A stretch of 64,000 bases of DNA from Methylobacillus arboreus (GTDB taxonomy: Bacteria > Pseudomonadota > Gammaproteobacteria > Burkholderiales > Methylophilaceae), in the NCBI RefSeq assembly GCF_020532725.1, contig NZ_JAJAVC010000004.1:1-64000 (forward strand), written 5' to 3'. The position numbers and the translations under genes were made by a program. The notes beneath the pieces were generated by a model. That model did no database searches, was not told where the DNA came from, and saw only the letters and a program-made list of their open reading frames with translations. Below are positions 37,929 to 47,064 of this stretch, one piece after another (the first letter of the stretch is position 1; each line of letters starts with the position of its first letter).

Positions 37929-38174
37929 TTATGTCGCACGTTTCCTGATATGGAAAATGAATTCTTTTTGGGGGGCGTCTTCGTTTTCTGCAATCGTCAG
38001 CATTTCATGGCCGGTCTGTTTGCAGAAAGCCTGGAAATCCTTGACCGAACCGGGGTCGGTCGCGATAACCTTGAGAATTTCGCCTGCGGCTACGTTAGCC
38101 AATGCCTTCTTGCAGCGCAGGATGGGAAGCGGACACTTGAGCCCGCGCGCGTCGAGTTCTTGATGGAATTCCAT
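37929..38174 (-). CDS. TusA/SirA-like sulfur carrier protein
   Basis: An 81-residue protein with the diagnostic CPxP motif (DARGLKCPLPIL). TusA-type proteins carry persulfide sulfur for tRNA thiolation or molybdenum cofactor synthesis. The ATG at 38174 begins 2 bp after the stop of the rhodanese gene, so the two are co-transcribed. The pairing of a rhodanese with a TusA-like protein suggests a sulfur-relay step. The longer ORF upstream overlaps the rhodanese and is not used. Confidence 0.9.
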   Translation of the reverse strand: MEFHQELDARGLKCPLPILRCKKALANVAAGEILKVIATDPGSVKDFQAFCKQTGHEMLTIAENEDAPQKEFIFHIRKRAT

Positions 38175-38176
38175 GA

Positions 38177-38509
38177 TCAACCGGCCTTGAGTACAAAGGT
38201 ATAGCCAGCATTGGCCCATGCCAGGATGCCGCCACGCAGGTTGTAGACGTTGTCGCGGTCCATGCTGGCGATGAAGGCGGCGGCCTGCGCAGAGCGGATG
38301 CCGCTGTGACAGTAGAAGATCAGTGCGGTTTCATTGTGCTCGCACAACAGCTTGCCCATATGGGGGATGACGGCCATCGGCAGGTGCATGGCACCTTCAA
38401 TGACGCCCCGCGCGACTTCATCATCGTTGCGTACATCCACCAGAATGGTCTTTTGCGAGGATAAGAATGCGTGAAGCTCGCTTGCATCAATATCGGTATG
38501 ACTCACCAT
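38177..38509 (-). CDS. Rhodanese-like sulfurtransferase
   Basis: A 110-residue single-domain rhodanese. The active-site loop CHSGIRS has the catalytic Cys, and VDVRNDDEVARGVIEGAMHLPM and NLRGGILAWANAGY are typical. It may donate sulfur to the TusA-like protein encoded just downstream. The start is uncertain: ATG at 38509 was used, with alternatives at 38515 and 38545, none with a good ribosome site. Confidence 0.9.
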   Translation of the reverse strand: MVSHTDIDASELHAFLSSQKTILVDVRNDDEVARGVIEGAMHLPMAVIPHMGKLLCEHNETALIFYCHSGIRSAQAAAFIASMDRDNVYNLRGGILAWANAGYTFVLKAG

Positions 38510-38643
38510 GAACATTAAACCGCAAGTTATCAAGCGGGCCATCATACCACAGCCATATTGGTGATTTTGCTCTTGGGCGTGGCGATGTCGTGCCAGCTGA
38601 ATATTCGCATCCCATGGTCGTTAACTGTCTTAAATATCAGGAT

Positions 38644-39141
38644 TCAAGCATGCCTGCGCTCGCGCCAGGTTAGCCATACCCGCATATCGAATTCCAATTG
38701 GTGATAGTCAGGCTCCATATGCCGGCACAGTTGGTAGAAGGCCTTGTTATGGTCTTTCTCTTTCATATGTGACAGCTCGTGTACCACGATCATGCGTAGA
38801 AACGCTTCGGGAGCATCGCGAAAAAGTGTAGCGATGCGAATTTCGTTTTTGTTCTTCAGCCTGTTCCCTTGCACGCGTGCTACGAAAGTGTTGGTGCCGA
38901 GTGTTCCCTTCATCGGGTGCTGCTGGTTGTCGAATTGTATTTTGGCTACAGCCGGTGCATTTCTCAAGTAGCGTTGTTTGATGTCCGTCACATATTGGTA
39001 CAGCGCTTTATCCGTCTGGATGTCATGGCGCGTTGGATATTTGTGTTCCAGCCAGGCGCCAAGCTGGCCTTTTTCCAGCAAGGTGCAGATTTGTGCAAGC
39101 AAGGTGGCAGGATATCCGTTGAGGTAGGGAAGCTTGTTCAT
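38644..39141 (-). CDS. YgjP-like zinc metallopeptidase (DUF45)
   Basis: A 165-residue protein with the gluzincin-like motif HELSHMKEKDHNKAFY (HExxH with a downstream His/Asp) typical of the YgjP/DUF45 family. The enzyme substrate is unknown. It is probably cytoplasmic, as no signal peptide is seen. A single gene downstream of tRNA-Phe in the same orientation. Confidence 0.87.
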   Translation of the reverse strand: MNKLPYLNGYPATLLAQICTLLEKGQLGAWLEHKYPTRHDIQTDKALYQYVTDIKQRYLRNAPAVAKIQFDNQQHPMKGTLGTNTFVARVQGNRLKNKNEIRIATLFRDAPEAFLRMIVVHELSHMKEKDHNKAFYQLCRHMEPDYHQLEFDMRVWLTWRERRHA

Positions 39142-39251
39142 AGTAGTTGCCTCACCAATAAAATCTCAATGTCGGAGGTGTGCCAGCGGATGCTTGCATG
39201 GGGCATGGCGTTGTCTTTGGTTGGGAGATTGCCAAGAAATCCTGCAGAAAA

Positions 39252-39288
39252 CAAAAAGGGCTAGCTCAACACTGAAGCTAACCCTTTG
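39252..39288 (-). terminator. tRNA-Phe terminator
   Basis: On the minus strand AGGGTTAGCT pairs with AGCTAGCCCT (one wobble) and TTTTTG follows, just downstream of tRNA-Phe. Confidence 0.85.
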
Positions 39289-39296
39289 GTATTCTT

Positions 39297-39372
39297 TGGT
39301 GGCCAGGGGCGGAATCGAACCGTCGACACGCGGATTTTCAATCCGCTGCTCTACCAACTGAGCTACCTGGCC
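39297..39372 (-). tRNA. tRNA-Phe(GAA)
   Basis: A 76-nt cloverleaf on the minus strand: acceptor ggccagg/cctggcc, anticodon stem cggat/atccg with loop carrying GAA, T-loop ttcgatt, and encoded CCA. Confidence 0.96.
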
Positions 39373-39419
39373 ATTGTTACTTTGATTACGTCGGCTCTCG
39401 GAGCTCACGCAAGGCCAGC

Positions 39420-39447
39420 ATTATAGCAAACTTCAGCGTTTAGTCTA
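39420..39447 (-). promoter_or_regulatory. tRNA-Phe promoter
   Basis: On the minus strand TAGACT, a 16-bp spacer and a consensus TATAAT (39425-39420). Transcription would start about 40 nt before the mature tRNA. Confidence 0.65.
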
Positions 39448-39455
39448 GGGCCTGT

Positions 39456-39520
39456 TGATGTTTTGTTCACGAGCCGCGTTGCTGCGTTATTCGTCGTTCA
39501 TTTTGAACAACCAAACATCA
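39456..39520. repeat. Imperfect inverted repeat before cobT
   Basis: TGATGTTT-TGTTCA (39456-39469) is repeated inverted as TGAACA-acc-AAACATCA (39504-39520). The 307-bp gap (39373-39679) also holds the hairpin ATCACGAA-aaa-TTCGTGAT (39594-39612) and the tRNA-Phe promoter. No cobalamin riboswitch (no B12 box) and no ORF with coding character is seen. Confidence 0.45.
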
Positions 39521-39679
39521 CCCCTCATGCCTTGACCTGCTCAAAAATCGGCTTCGGTGCGGTTACGAATAAAACAGTAACAGATCTTAACCGATCACGA
39601 AAAATTCGTGATTTATTCCTGTATTTTAAAAAGTTGCATGCTCGGGTATGCTCCAAGCTTGATTTAAAAAGTAAATTTC

Positions 39680-40738
39680 ATGAGCCATACTTTGCCACAA
39701 TTCTCTGTCTCTCCGCTGGACGAGAGTCTCAAAGCTGAATTGCAAGCCAAGATCGACAACAAGACCAAGCCTATAGGGGCGCTTGGTCAGCTTGAAGACT
39801 TGGCGTTACAGATTGGATTGATTCAGCAATCATTGACGCCTGCCCTGCAACGTCCGGCCATGCTGGTTTTTGCGGGGGATCACGGTGTGGTGGAGGAAGG
39901 CGTTAGTCCGTATCCGCAGGAAGTGACCCGGCAGATGGTCGTGAATTTTCTTGGGGGCGGGGCCGCCATAAATGTGTTTGCCCGTCAGCATGATATGCGA
40001 GTCAGAATTATTGATGCTGGCGTGAATTACGAGTTTTCTGCGCATCCTGATTTGATTCGTGCCAAGGTGAGCATGGGCACCAGTAATTTTCTGAAAATCC
40101 CCGCCATGTGTTTGCCCCGGTGCGTGAAGGCCATGACTAACGGTTATAAACTTGCTCAGGCTGAAGCCGATGCAGGGACGAATGTGATGGGCATGGGGGA
40201 AATGGGCATTGGCAATACTACTTCTGCGTCTGCCTTGGTGGCTGTGCTGTGTGGTTTGCCGATAGAGCAGTGCGTGGGGCGTGGGACGGGGTTGGACGAT
40301 GCCGGCGTCAAGCACAAGGTAGCCGTAATCCGCCAGGCAATCGCACATCACCATGTGGATAAAGCAGACCCTGTTGCAGTGCTTGCCACCTTTGGCGGCT
40401 TCGAAATTGCCATGATGGTGGGCGCCATGTTGGGGGCAGCAGAGCGCCGGGTTATCTTGCTGATTGACGGATTTATTGCGACAGCGGCCTTGCTGGTGGC
40501 AAGCCGGATTGCGCCGGCGGTGCTGGACTACTGTATTTTTGCACATTGCTCGGCTGAAGCAGGGCATGCGCTTTTATTGCAGGAGCTCAAGGCCAAACCC
40601 TTGATGAATCTTGGATTGCGGCTCGGTGAAGGTACCGGGGCTGCGCTGGTTTATCCCCTGGTGCAGGCTGCTGTCAACTTCCTGAATCAGATGGCTTCGT
40701 TTGATTCTGCGAGTATCAGCCGCCAGGGTAGCGCATGA
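39680..40738 (+). CDS. cobT: Nicotinate-nucleotide-DMB phosphoribosyltransferase CobT
   Basis: This enzyme activates 5,6-dimethylbenzimidazole to alpha-ribazole phosphate, the lower ligand of cobalamin. The protein has 352 residues, with DKKTKPxGALG-type start (DNKTKPIGALGQLE), VFAGDHGVVEEGVS, GMGEMGIGNTTSA and the catalytic Glu317 in RLGEGTGA. Glu317 is also the number in the Salmonella enzyme. First gene of cobT-cobS-cobC. The ribosome site is weak. The start of cobS overlaps its stop by 4 bp. Confidence 0.96.
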   Translation: MSHTLPQFSVSPLDESLKAELQAKIDNKTKPIGALGQLEDLALQIGLIQQSLTPALQRPAMLVFAGDHGVVEEGVSPYPQEVTRQMVVNFLGGGAAINVFARQHDMRVRIIDAGVNYEFSAHPDLIRAKVSMGTSNFLKIPAMCLPRCVKAMTNGYKLAQAEADAGTNVMGMGEMGIGNTTSASALVAVLCGLPIEQCVGRGTGLDDAGVKHKVAVIRQAIAHHHVDKADPVAVLATFGGFEIAMMVGAMLGAAERRVILLIDGFIATAALLVASRIAPAVLDYCIFAHCSAEAGHALLLQELKAKPLMNLGLRLGEGTGAALVYPLVQAAVNFLNQMASFDSASISRQGSA

Positions 40739-41481
40739 GCCGGCAATGGCGTTTGTTTCTGCTGGCGCTGGGATACTTTACGCGCTTGCCCTTGCCTCCT
40801 ATAGAGCATTTTGAACCTGCAGAGCTGAATGATGCCGCGCGGTATTTTCCGCTGGTCGGTGTCTTGGTCGGCTTGGCAGGGGCCCTGGTGTTTTGCTTGA
40901 GTTTGCAGCTGTTGCCCTTGAGTGTCTCGATTGTCTTGAGCATGTTGGCAACAGTCTGGCTCACCGGTGTTTTTCATGAAGATGGTCTCGCAGATACCAT
41001 GGATGGCTTGGGCGGCGGATGGACTAGGGAGCAAGCGTTGGCCATCATGAAAGACTCCCGTATCGGCAGTTATGGCGCGATTGCGCTTTTGCTGGCCTTG
41101 ATGCTCAAGTTCACCAGTCTTAGCCATATCAAGATCGAAATCCTGCCGTTTGTGATGGTGGCGGCACATGCGGTAAGCCGCTTGGCTGCTGTGCTGGTGA
41201 TTGCTAGGCAGGAGTATGTGCGGGAAGAAGGCAAGGCAAAACCTCTGGCCAGTAAACTTTCGTTGACAAGCCTGTGGGTTGCTATCGTGCTTGGCCTAGC
41301 GCCTATGTTATTGCTGCCGGTAGACCAGTGGCCGGCATTGCTGCTGGTAGCGGTCGTCTGGCTGTGGTTCAGCCGCAAGCTCAGTCGACGCCTTGGCGGT
41401 TATACCGGCGATTGCCTGGGGGCCATGCAGCAACTGACAGAATTGGCGTTTTATCTTGGTATCCTGATGTTGGCATTCTGA
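40735..41481 (+). CDS. cobS: Adenosylcobinamide-GDP ribazoletransferase CobS
   Basis: An integral membrane enzyme that joins adenosylcobinamide-GDP to alpha-ribazole (phosphate), the last assembly step of cobalamin. A 248-residue protein, with five or six membrane segments and the conserved FHEDGLADTMDGLGGG metal/substrate motif, then DSRIGSYGAIA. It overlaps cobT by ATGA. Confidence 0.95.
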   Translation: MSRQWRLFLLALGYFTRLPLPPIEHFEPAELNDAARYFPLVGVLVGLAGALVFCLSLQLLPLSVSIVLSMLATVWLTGVFHEDGLADTMDGLGGGWTREQALAIMKDSRIGSYGAIALLLALMLKFTSLSHIKIEILPFVMVAAHAVSRLAAVLVIARQEYVREEGKAKPLASKLSLTSLWVAIVLGLAPMLLLPVDQWPALLLVAVVWLWFSRKLSRRLGGYTGDCLGAMQQLTELAFYLGILMLAF

Positions 41482-41495
41482 TCTGGAGTATGTAA

Positions 41496-42071
41496 TTGGA
41501 AATTTATTTGGTTCGCCACACTACGCCGGATGTATTGCCTGGCACCTGTTACGGACATAGCGATGTTGACGTAACGGAAACTTTTCTCGCTGAATTTGAT
41601 ACGCTGTATCACAAGCTTGGGCATGTGCGGGACCCTGTGATTTATAGCAGTCCCCTGCAACGCTGCATGAAACTTGCCGAATCAGTGGCAATAACTTTCA
41701 GCCCGCAAGTGTCGGTGCAGCAGGATGCCCGGCTCAAGGAGCTGAATTTCGGCGATTGGGAAATGCAGTCCTGGAATGATATTCCGCGTGGCTTGGTAGA
41801 GGTGTGGGCGGAGGACCATGTGCGGCATGTACCGCCCAATGGCGAGTCGTTTTTGCAGCTTTCACAGCGCGTCCAGGCATTTGTTTCGGATTTGGACCAT
41901 GCCGAGCGGCCGGCACTGGTCTTCACGCATGCAGGGGTGATCCGCGCATTGACAGGATATGCGCTGGATTTACCGCTTATTCACACGTTTAAGCTGCAGA
42001 TTGACTATGCTAGTGTCAGCAAGATCATTATTGAGGACACAGTGACGCGGGTGGCATACGTCAATCGCTAG
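41496..42071 (+). CDS. cobC: Alpha-ribazole phosphatase CobC (histidine phosphatase)
   Basis: A phosphoglycerate-mutase-like phosphatase that removes the phosphate of alpha-ribazole-5'-phosphate or adenosylcobalamin-5'-phosphate. A 191-residue protein with the catalytic RHTTP (His8), YSSPLQRC, LKELNFGDWE and the second His in FTHAGVIR. Translation starts at TTG 41496, with ggag 7 nt upstream; no ATG fits the fold. It follows cobS by 14 bp and completes the nucleotide-loop set. Confidence 0.9.
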   Translation: MEIYLVRHTTPDVLPGTCYGHSDVDVTETFLAEFDTLYHKLGHVRDPVIYSSPLQRCMKLAESVAITFSPQVSVQQDARLKELNFGDWEMQSWNDIPRGLVEVWAEDHVRHVPPNGESFLQLSQRVQAFVSDLDHAERPALVFTHAGVIRALTGYALDLPLIHTFKLQIDYASVSKIIIEDTVTRVAYVNR

Positions 42072-42079
42072 CTAGAGAT

Positions 42080-43570
42080 ATGGGCAAGGCAAGTCGCGTC
42101 AAACAGCAGGGTGTTGTTTCCATACGTTCGATACTGGATGAGGCCGGTCGCTTGCTTGCCGTGGACAACCCCAATGCGGCCTTGGCGCGGTATAACGAGG
42201 TGCTGGCGCAATCATCAGAGGATTTTGATGCCTTGGTTGGCTGCGGCCGCGCCCTGACAGCGTTGAAGCAGTATGAGTTTGCGCTTGCCCATTTTGACTA
42301 TGCAGCCACACTTAAGCCGGATGCTGCCATTGCCTATCACTACCGCGCGTTGGCATATCATGGCGCCAAGCGCTTTGATGAGGCGGTCCTGGATCACCAG
42401 CAGGCGCTGGCGTTGAGCCCCAATAACATTTCCACCTATTTGAATCTCGCCAATACGCTGTCCGAAATGGACCGGTTTGAAGATGCACTGGCGTTCTACA
42501 ACGGGGTGATCGAGATGTCTCCCGGCAATGCCACAGCGTTTAACAACCGCGGCAATTTATACCTGGATTATTGCATGGTTCAGGAGGCATTGCAGGATTA
42601 TGCGCGTGCTGCCGAACTGGAACCCGAACAGAATAAATTCCGCTGGAACCAGGCCCTGATGCATCTCCTGCTGGGGGAATACGAGCAAGGCTGGCCGCTT
42701 TATGAAGCGGGCTTTGGCATCGCCGGTTTCGCCAGGGGAGTCCGTAAAAGCTCGCCCAAGCCAGAGTGGCTGGGCCAGTGTGACGTCAATCAAAAGCGGG
42801 TACTGCTTTATGCTGAGCAAGGCCTGGGCGATACGATCCAGTTTTGCCGCTATGTGCCCATGGTGGCGGCATTGGGAGCGCATGTGATCCTGGAAGTGCA
42901 GCCGCCACTGGTCGGCCTGCTGACGACGATGGGGCCGCAATGCCAGGTGGTTGCGCGCGAGAGCGGCTTCGAGGGTTTTGATTACCTTACACCCCTCATG
43001 AGCCTGCCCATGATATTTGGGACGACGGTTGAGTCTGTGCCGGCAGATATCCCTTATCTGCACGCAGACCAGCAACGGCAAGCGCTGTTCAACCTGGCAC
43101 CCGCTACGCGCCCTCGTATCGGCCTAGTCTGGTCAGGCTCAACCGGGCATACCAACGACCACAGGCGCAGCCTGTCATTGGCACAGTTGGCGCCACTGTT
43201 GTCCTTGCCGCTGGAATTTCATTCTCTGCAAAAAGAAATACGTCCCGCGGATGCTGCCTTGCTCGCAGCGTTGCCAGCCCTGCAATTGCACCAACAGCAA
43301 TTGCAGGATTTTGCCGATACCGCAGCACTGATCGAGGCGATGGATATTGTCATCAGTGTCGATACTTCAGTCGCCCATCTGGCCGGGGCGTTGGGTAAGC
43401 CTGTGTGGGTGCTCCTGCCGTTTGTGCCGGATTACCGCTGGATGCTTCACCGGCCCGATACGCCGTGGTATCCGCAAGCCCGATTGTTCCGTCAGCCAGC
43501 CGTGGGTGATTGGGATAGCGTCATCGAGGACCTGCAAACCGCTTTACTGCCATGGTCTAAGAGCGGCTGA
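42080..43570 (+). CDS. TPR protein with GT9-like glycosyltransferase domain
   Basis: A 496-residue protein. The N-terminal half (about 20-205) has five TPR repeats. The C-terminal half (about 225-490) resembles the ADP-heptose-type glycosyltransferase (GT9/GT-B) fold: LYAEQGLGDTIQFCRY, RIGLVWSGSTGHTNDHRR, then ISVDTSVAHLAGALGKPVW. Such proteins often modify proteins or surface glycans. It starts 8 bp after cobC, and so seems co-transcribed with cobalamin genes although the role has no evident link. No signal peptide. Confidence 0.87.
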   Translation: MGKASRVKQQGVVSIRSILDEAGRLLAVDNPNAALARYNEVLAQSSEDFDALVGCGRALTALKQYEFALAHFDYAATLKPDAAIAYHYRALAYHGAKRFDEAVLDHQQALALSPNNISTYLNLANTLSEMDRFEDALAFYNGVIEMSPGNATAFNNRGNLYLDYCMVQEALQDYARAAELEPEQNKFRWNQALMHLLLGEYEQGWPLYEAGFGIAGFARGVRKSSPKPEWLGQCDVNQKRVLLYAEQGLGDTIQFCRYVPMVAALGAHVILEVQPPLVGLLTTMGPQCQVVARESGFEGFDYLTPLMSLPMIFGTTVESVPADIPYLHADQQRQALFNLAPATRPRIGLVWSGSTGHTNDHRRSLSLAQLAPLLSLPLEFHSLQKEIRPADAALLAALPALQLHQQQLQDFADTAALIEAMDIVISVDTSVAHLAGALGKPVWVLLPFVPDYRWMLHRPDTPWYPQARLFRQPAVGDWDSVIEDLQTALLPWSKSG

Positions 43571-43607
43571 CAAAACTCAGCGAAGCGCTCGCTCCTGGCT
43601 AGCTGCT

Positions 43608-44582
43608 CTAAATCTGTTTTAACGAGGTCTCAAGCTTTGACCAGCCGGCATGACCCGGCAGACCAAGCCTTAAACCTTGTTGCGACGGAAAATAACGTGT
43701 CCAAATGCCAAGCTGGGCGAGGCGCAGATGCAGGTTTTCAGCATGTTCCGGCTTGAGCCATTGGAACAAGGCACAGCCATTTACGGGTTCAAGACCATAT
43801 TTCCGGAGCACGCTGGCTAATTGATGGTTTGCAGCGAGCAATTGCGAGCGGTTGTGCTGCTGCCAGTTGCGATCGGCAAGCGCTATCTCGGCCACAATGC
43901 GCGCTGGGCCGCTGACCGGCCATGGGCCCAGCAGCTCGGCACAGCGGGCCAATAACCCGGTCTCTGCCAGCAAAAAGCCTACACGTGCGCCCGCCAGCCC
44001 GAAAAACTTACCAAGCGAGCGCAATACGATCAACCCAGGCAGGTGGCTGGATGCAGCCAGGCTGAATTGCGGGGTAGTATCCATGAAGGCTTCATCCACG
44101 ATAAGCCAGCCGTCACGAGCGGCCAGTATTTGACGCCATCGCAGTAACTGATCGGGTGCAATCATACGTCCCGTGGGGTTGTTGGGATTGCAGAGTATCA
44201 AGACCTCGGTATTGCCCAGCATTGTGCTATCAGGCAAGTCAACCAATTCGTTGACCGTGTGACCATGCTGTTGCCAGGCATGGGTATGCTCGGCATACAT
44301 CGGGCCAAGCACGGTCACCCGGCAATGCGGGCGCAGGCGTGGCAGGGCCTGAATCGCGGCTTGTGAGCCGGACGTGACCAGTATTTGCTTTGCGCCATAA
44401 TAATGAGCGGCTGCCTGTTCCAGCCTATTGTCGGTTTCTGGCAGTCGTTGCCAGGCAGATGGCGGGATATCCGGTACCGGATAGCCGTGCGGGTTGATGC
44501 CGGTGGAAAGGTCGAGCCAGTCACTGAACGGAATGCCGAAGCGCTCTGATGCCGCCCGCAGGTTGCCACCATGTTCAAGCAT
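43608..44582 (-). CDS. cobD: L-threonine-O-3-phosphate decarboxylase CobD
   Basis: A PLP enzyme of aminotransferase fold that makes (R)-1-amino-2-propanol phosphate, the linker of cobalamin. It has 324 residues from the ATG at 44582 (aggag 6 nt upstream, better than the TTG at 44597). Motifs: LDLSTGINPHGYP, LCNPNNPTGR, VDEAF and the PLP lysine Lys192 in RSLGKFFGLAGAR. It overlaps the cbiB stop by 8 bp, so the two form an operon. Confidence 0.94.
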   Translation of the reverse strand: MLEHGGNLRAASERFGIPFSDWLDLSTGINPHGYPVPDIPPSAWQRLPETDNRLEQAAAHYYGAKQILVTSGSQAAIQALPRLRPHCRVTVLGPMYAEHTHAWQQHGHTVNELVDLPDSTMLGNTEVLILCNPNNPTGRMIAPDQLLRWRQILAARDGWLIVDEAFMDTTPQFSLAASSHLPGLIVLRSLGKFFGLAGARVGFLLAETGLLARCAELLGPWPVSGPARIVAEIALADRNWQQHNRSQLLAANHQLASVLRKYGLEPVNGCALFQWLKPEHAENLHLRLAQLGIWTRYFPSQQGLRLGLPGHAGWSKLETSLKQI

Positions 44583-45528
44583 GGACGGCTCCTGCAATTA
44601 AGCTCAGCACCAGGACGGCAGCCAGCCATAGCACTATGCTACGGTGCACCAGGCGTACGGCCGCGAGGATGCTGCTTGTATCCGCTGCTGATCCCATGCC
44701 CAGCACCGGACGGGATTTTAGTATTCCATGGTAGCTGGCTGCTCCACCCAGGATGACCTGTAGAGCGCCTGCCCCGGAAGCCATGACAGGCCCCGCATTC
44801 GGGCTATACCAAGTGCGCGCTTGTACTTTCCAGCATATCAATGCAGTGCGGGTATGGCCGCGCAAGGCATAGCTCAAGGCAGTCAGGCGGGCCGGGATCA
44901 GATTCATGAGGTCGTCCAAGCGCGCCGCGGCCCAGCCGAAATAGAGGAAACGCGGCGTGCGGTAGCCCCACATGGCATCCAGCGTATTAGCCAGGCGGAA
45001 TAACAGCGCGCCAGGCCCGCCCAATAGCACAAACCAGAAAATGGCGCCGAAGATGGCGTCGTTGCCGTTTTCCAATATCGATTCCACGCTGGCAGCCGCA
45101 ATTTCGTTTTCGTCCAGCGATGCCGTATCGCGGCTTACGATCATGCCCACGGCTTTCCGGGCGGCAGGCAAATCCTGTTGCACAAGCGCGTGGTGGATGC
45201 GCATGGCATGCTCCTTGAGGCTGCGGGCACCAATCGCAAAGTAAAGCAGCAGGATGTCCAGCAGCCAGCCATGGGCCAGCCGGGTGAGCCAGCATGCTGC
45301 GGCAAAACATGGCAACACGAGTGCCAGCCAGGCGGCAATGCCCAGCAGGCGGGAGATCACAGGCGTATGGCTGCGGTTGAGGCGCTGTTCTACCCAGGCG
45401 GCAATATTGCCAAACCCCACCAGCGGATGCCAGCGCCTGGGCTCGCCCAGCCACCTGTCCAGCAACAGGGCGGCAATCAGCAAGACTGGGGTTGCGAGAA
45501 AAGTAGTGGGATAATGGGCCAATGACAT
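44575..45528 (-). CDS. cbiB: Adenosylcobinamide-phosphate synthase CbiB
   Basis: A membrane enzyme that attaches aminopropanol (phosphate) to adenosylcobyric acid. It has 317 residues and about five membrane segments, with [50 protein letters not shown] and [10 protein letters not shown] motifs. The start is uncertain: ATG 45528 lies inside the first codons of divergent cobQ (start 45522), so the two coding regions overlap head to head by 7 bp. A longer form from 45540 would overlap more. Confidence 0.92.
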   Translation of the reverse strand: MSLAHYPTTFLATPVLLIAALLLDRWLGEPRRWHPLVGFGNIAAWVEQRLNRSHTPVISRLLGIAAWLALVLPCFAAACWLTRLAHGWLLDILLLYFAIGARSLKEHAMRIHHALVQQDLPAARKAVGMIVSRDTASLDENEIAAASVESILENGNDAIFGAIFWFVLLGGPGALLFRLANTLDAMWGYRTPRFLYFGWAAARLDDLMNLIPARLTALSYALRGHTRTALICWKVQARTWYSPNAGPVMASGAGALQVILGGAASYHGILKSRPVLGMGSAADTSSILAAVRLVHRSIVLWLAAVLVLSLIAGAVHA

Positions 45529-46997
45529 ACGCCAAAACATTGATGGTTCAAGGGACCACCTCGGATGCGGGCAAGAGCACGCTGGTGGCTGCACTATGCC
45601 GGGTATTGTACCGCAGGGGCGTGCGCGTCGTGCCATTCAAGCCGCAGAACATGGCGCTCAACTCCGCTGTGACCAGCGACGGCGGCGAGATCGGGCGTGC
45701 GCAGGCGGTACAGGCGCAGGCATGCGGGTTGCGGCCACATACCGATATGAACCCCGTTTTGCTGAAACCGAACAGCGACACCGGCTGCCAAGTGATCATT
45801 CACGGCAAGGTGGCTGCCAATCTCGAAGCCAATGCCTACCATGCCTACAAGCCCACTGCGATGCAGGCGGTGCTGGACTCCTGGCAGCGCCTGCGCGAGC
45901 AGTACCAGTGCGTGCTGGTGGAAGGGGCAGGCAGCCCGGCCGAGATCAACCTGCGCGAGAATGACATCGCCAATATGGGCTTTGCCGAAGTGGCGGATTG
46001 CCCGGTAATCCTGATCGCCGATATCCATAGAGGTGGCGTGTTCGCCCATCTGGTCGGCACCCTGGCCTTGCTTTCTGCATCGGAAAGGCAACGTATCGTC
46101 GGCTTTGTCATCAATCGTTTCCGTGGCGACATCGCCTTGCTGCAACCCGGCATCGACTGGCTGGAGCGCGAAACCGGCAAGCCGGTGCTGGGCGTGCTGC
46201 CCTATCTGCACAACCTGCATATCGAGGCCGAGGATGCCGTGGCAAGAGAAACACTGGAAAAGCCACAGACCTGGCTACGCGTGATCGCTCCGGTGCTGCC
46301 GCATGTCAGCAACCATACCGATATGGATGCCCTGCGCATGCACCCCCATGTCGATTTCCAGTTTATTGAACTCAACGAGCCTGTGCCGCCTGCCGATCTC
46401 ATCATCCTGCCCGGCAGCAAGAATGTGCGCGGTGACCTTGCCACGCTTAAGTCGCATGGCTGGCATGACAAGATCGCCCGGCATTTGCGCTATGGCGGCA
46501 AGGTGCTGGGCATTTGCGGCGGCTTCCAGATGCTGGGCCGGAAAATTCACGATCCGCATGGGATTGAGGGCGACGCGGGTTCTAGCGACGGCTTCGGCTG
46601 GCTGGAGATGGAAACCACCCTGACCAAGGAAAAACACCTCAAAGAAGTCGAAGGCAAGTTGGCCTTCGCCGATGCTACCGTAATTGGCTATGAAATCCAT
46701 ATGGGCGTAAGCAGCGGCCCTGCCTTGGAACGGCCTTTGCTCTATATCGGTCCGCAGGCAGAAGGCGTATTGTCCGAGGACAACCAGATAGCGGGTACTT
46801 ACCTGCATGGCTTGTTCGATCATGCCGAGGCAACGCAGGCCTGGCTGGACTGGGCAGGCTATCACCAGCTTGCTCAAGCGCAAGAGGAAATGGCGCACTA
46901 CGATTATGTCGCCTTGCGTGAAGCCAGCCTGGAACGTCTTGCCGACGAGGTGGAGCAGCGCTTGGATTGGGGCAGGCTCACGCCTTATCTGCCATAA
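45522..46997 (+). CDS. cobQ: Cobyric acid synthase CobQ
   Basis: A glutamine amidotransferase that amidates four side chains of adenosylcobyrinic a,c-diamide. A 491-residue protein: an N-terminal ATP-binding P-loop-like domain ([13 protein letters not shown], then [13 protein letters not shown]) and a C-terminal class I-like amidotransferase domain with the nucleophile in [10 protein letters not shown] (about residue 331) and the His in TYLHGLFD. An alternative ATG at 45543 (MVQGTTSD) would remove the head-to-head overlap with cbiB, and is equally credible. Confidence 0.95.
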   Translation: MTYAKTLMVQGTTSDAGKSTLVAALCRVLYRRGVRVVPFKPQNMALNSAVTSDGGEIGRAQAVQAQACGLRPHTDMNPVLLKPNSDTGCQVIIHGKVAANLEANAYHAYKPTAMQAVLDSWQRLREQYQCVLVEGAGSPAEINLRENDIANMGFAEVADCPVILIADIHRGGVFAHLVGTLALLSASERQRIVGFVINRFRGDIALLQPGIDWLERETGKPVLGVLPYLHNLHIEAEDAVARETLEKPQTWLRVIAPVLPHVSNHTDMDALRMHPHVDFQFIELNEPVPPADLIILPGSKNVRGDLATLKSHGWHDKIARHLRYGGKVLGICGGFQMLGRKIHDPHGIEGDAGSSDGFGWLEMETTLTKEKHLKEVEGKLAFADATVIGYEIHMGVSSGPALERPLLYIGPQAEGVLSEDNQIAGTYLHGLFDHAEATQAWLDWAGYHQLAQAQEEMAHYDYVALREASLERLADEVEQRLDWGRLTPYLP

Positions 46998-47064
46998 ATG
47001 GATAGCCAGCCTGTGATTGATAAAGTGACCAGCAATCCGGCTGTTGGCTGGGGGCGATCACATC

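Noticed and set aside
39373-39679. Cobalamin riboswitch upstream of cobT
   Set aside because: No B12 box or typical conserved core was seen, only two simple inverted repeats.
39463-39738. ORF in the gap before cobT
   Set aside because: It overlaps the cobT start in another frame, has no ribosome site, and its composition is not protein-like.
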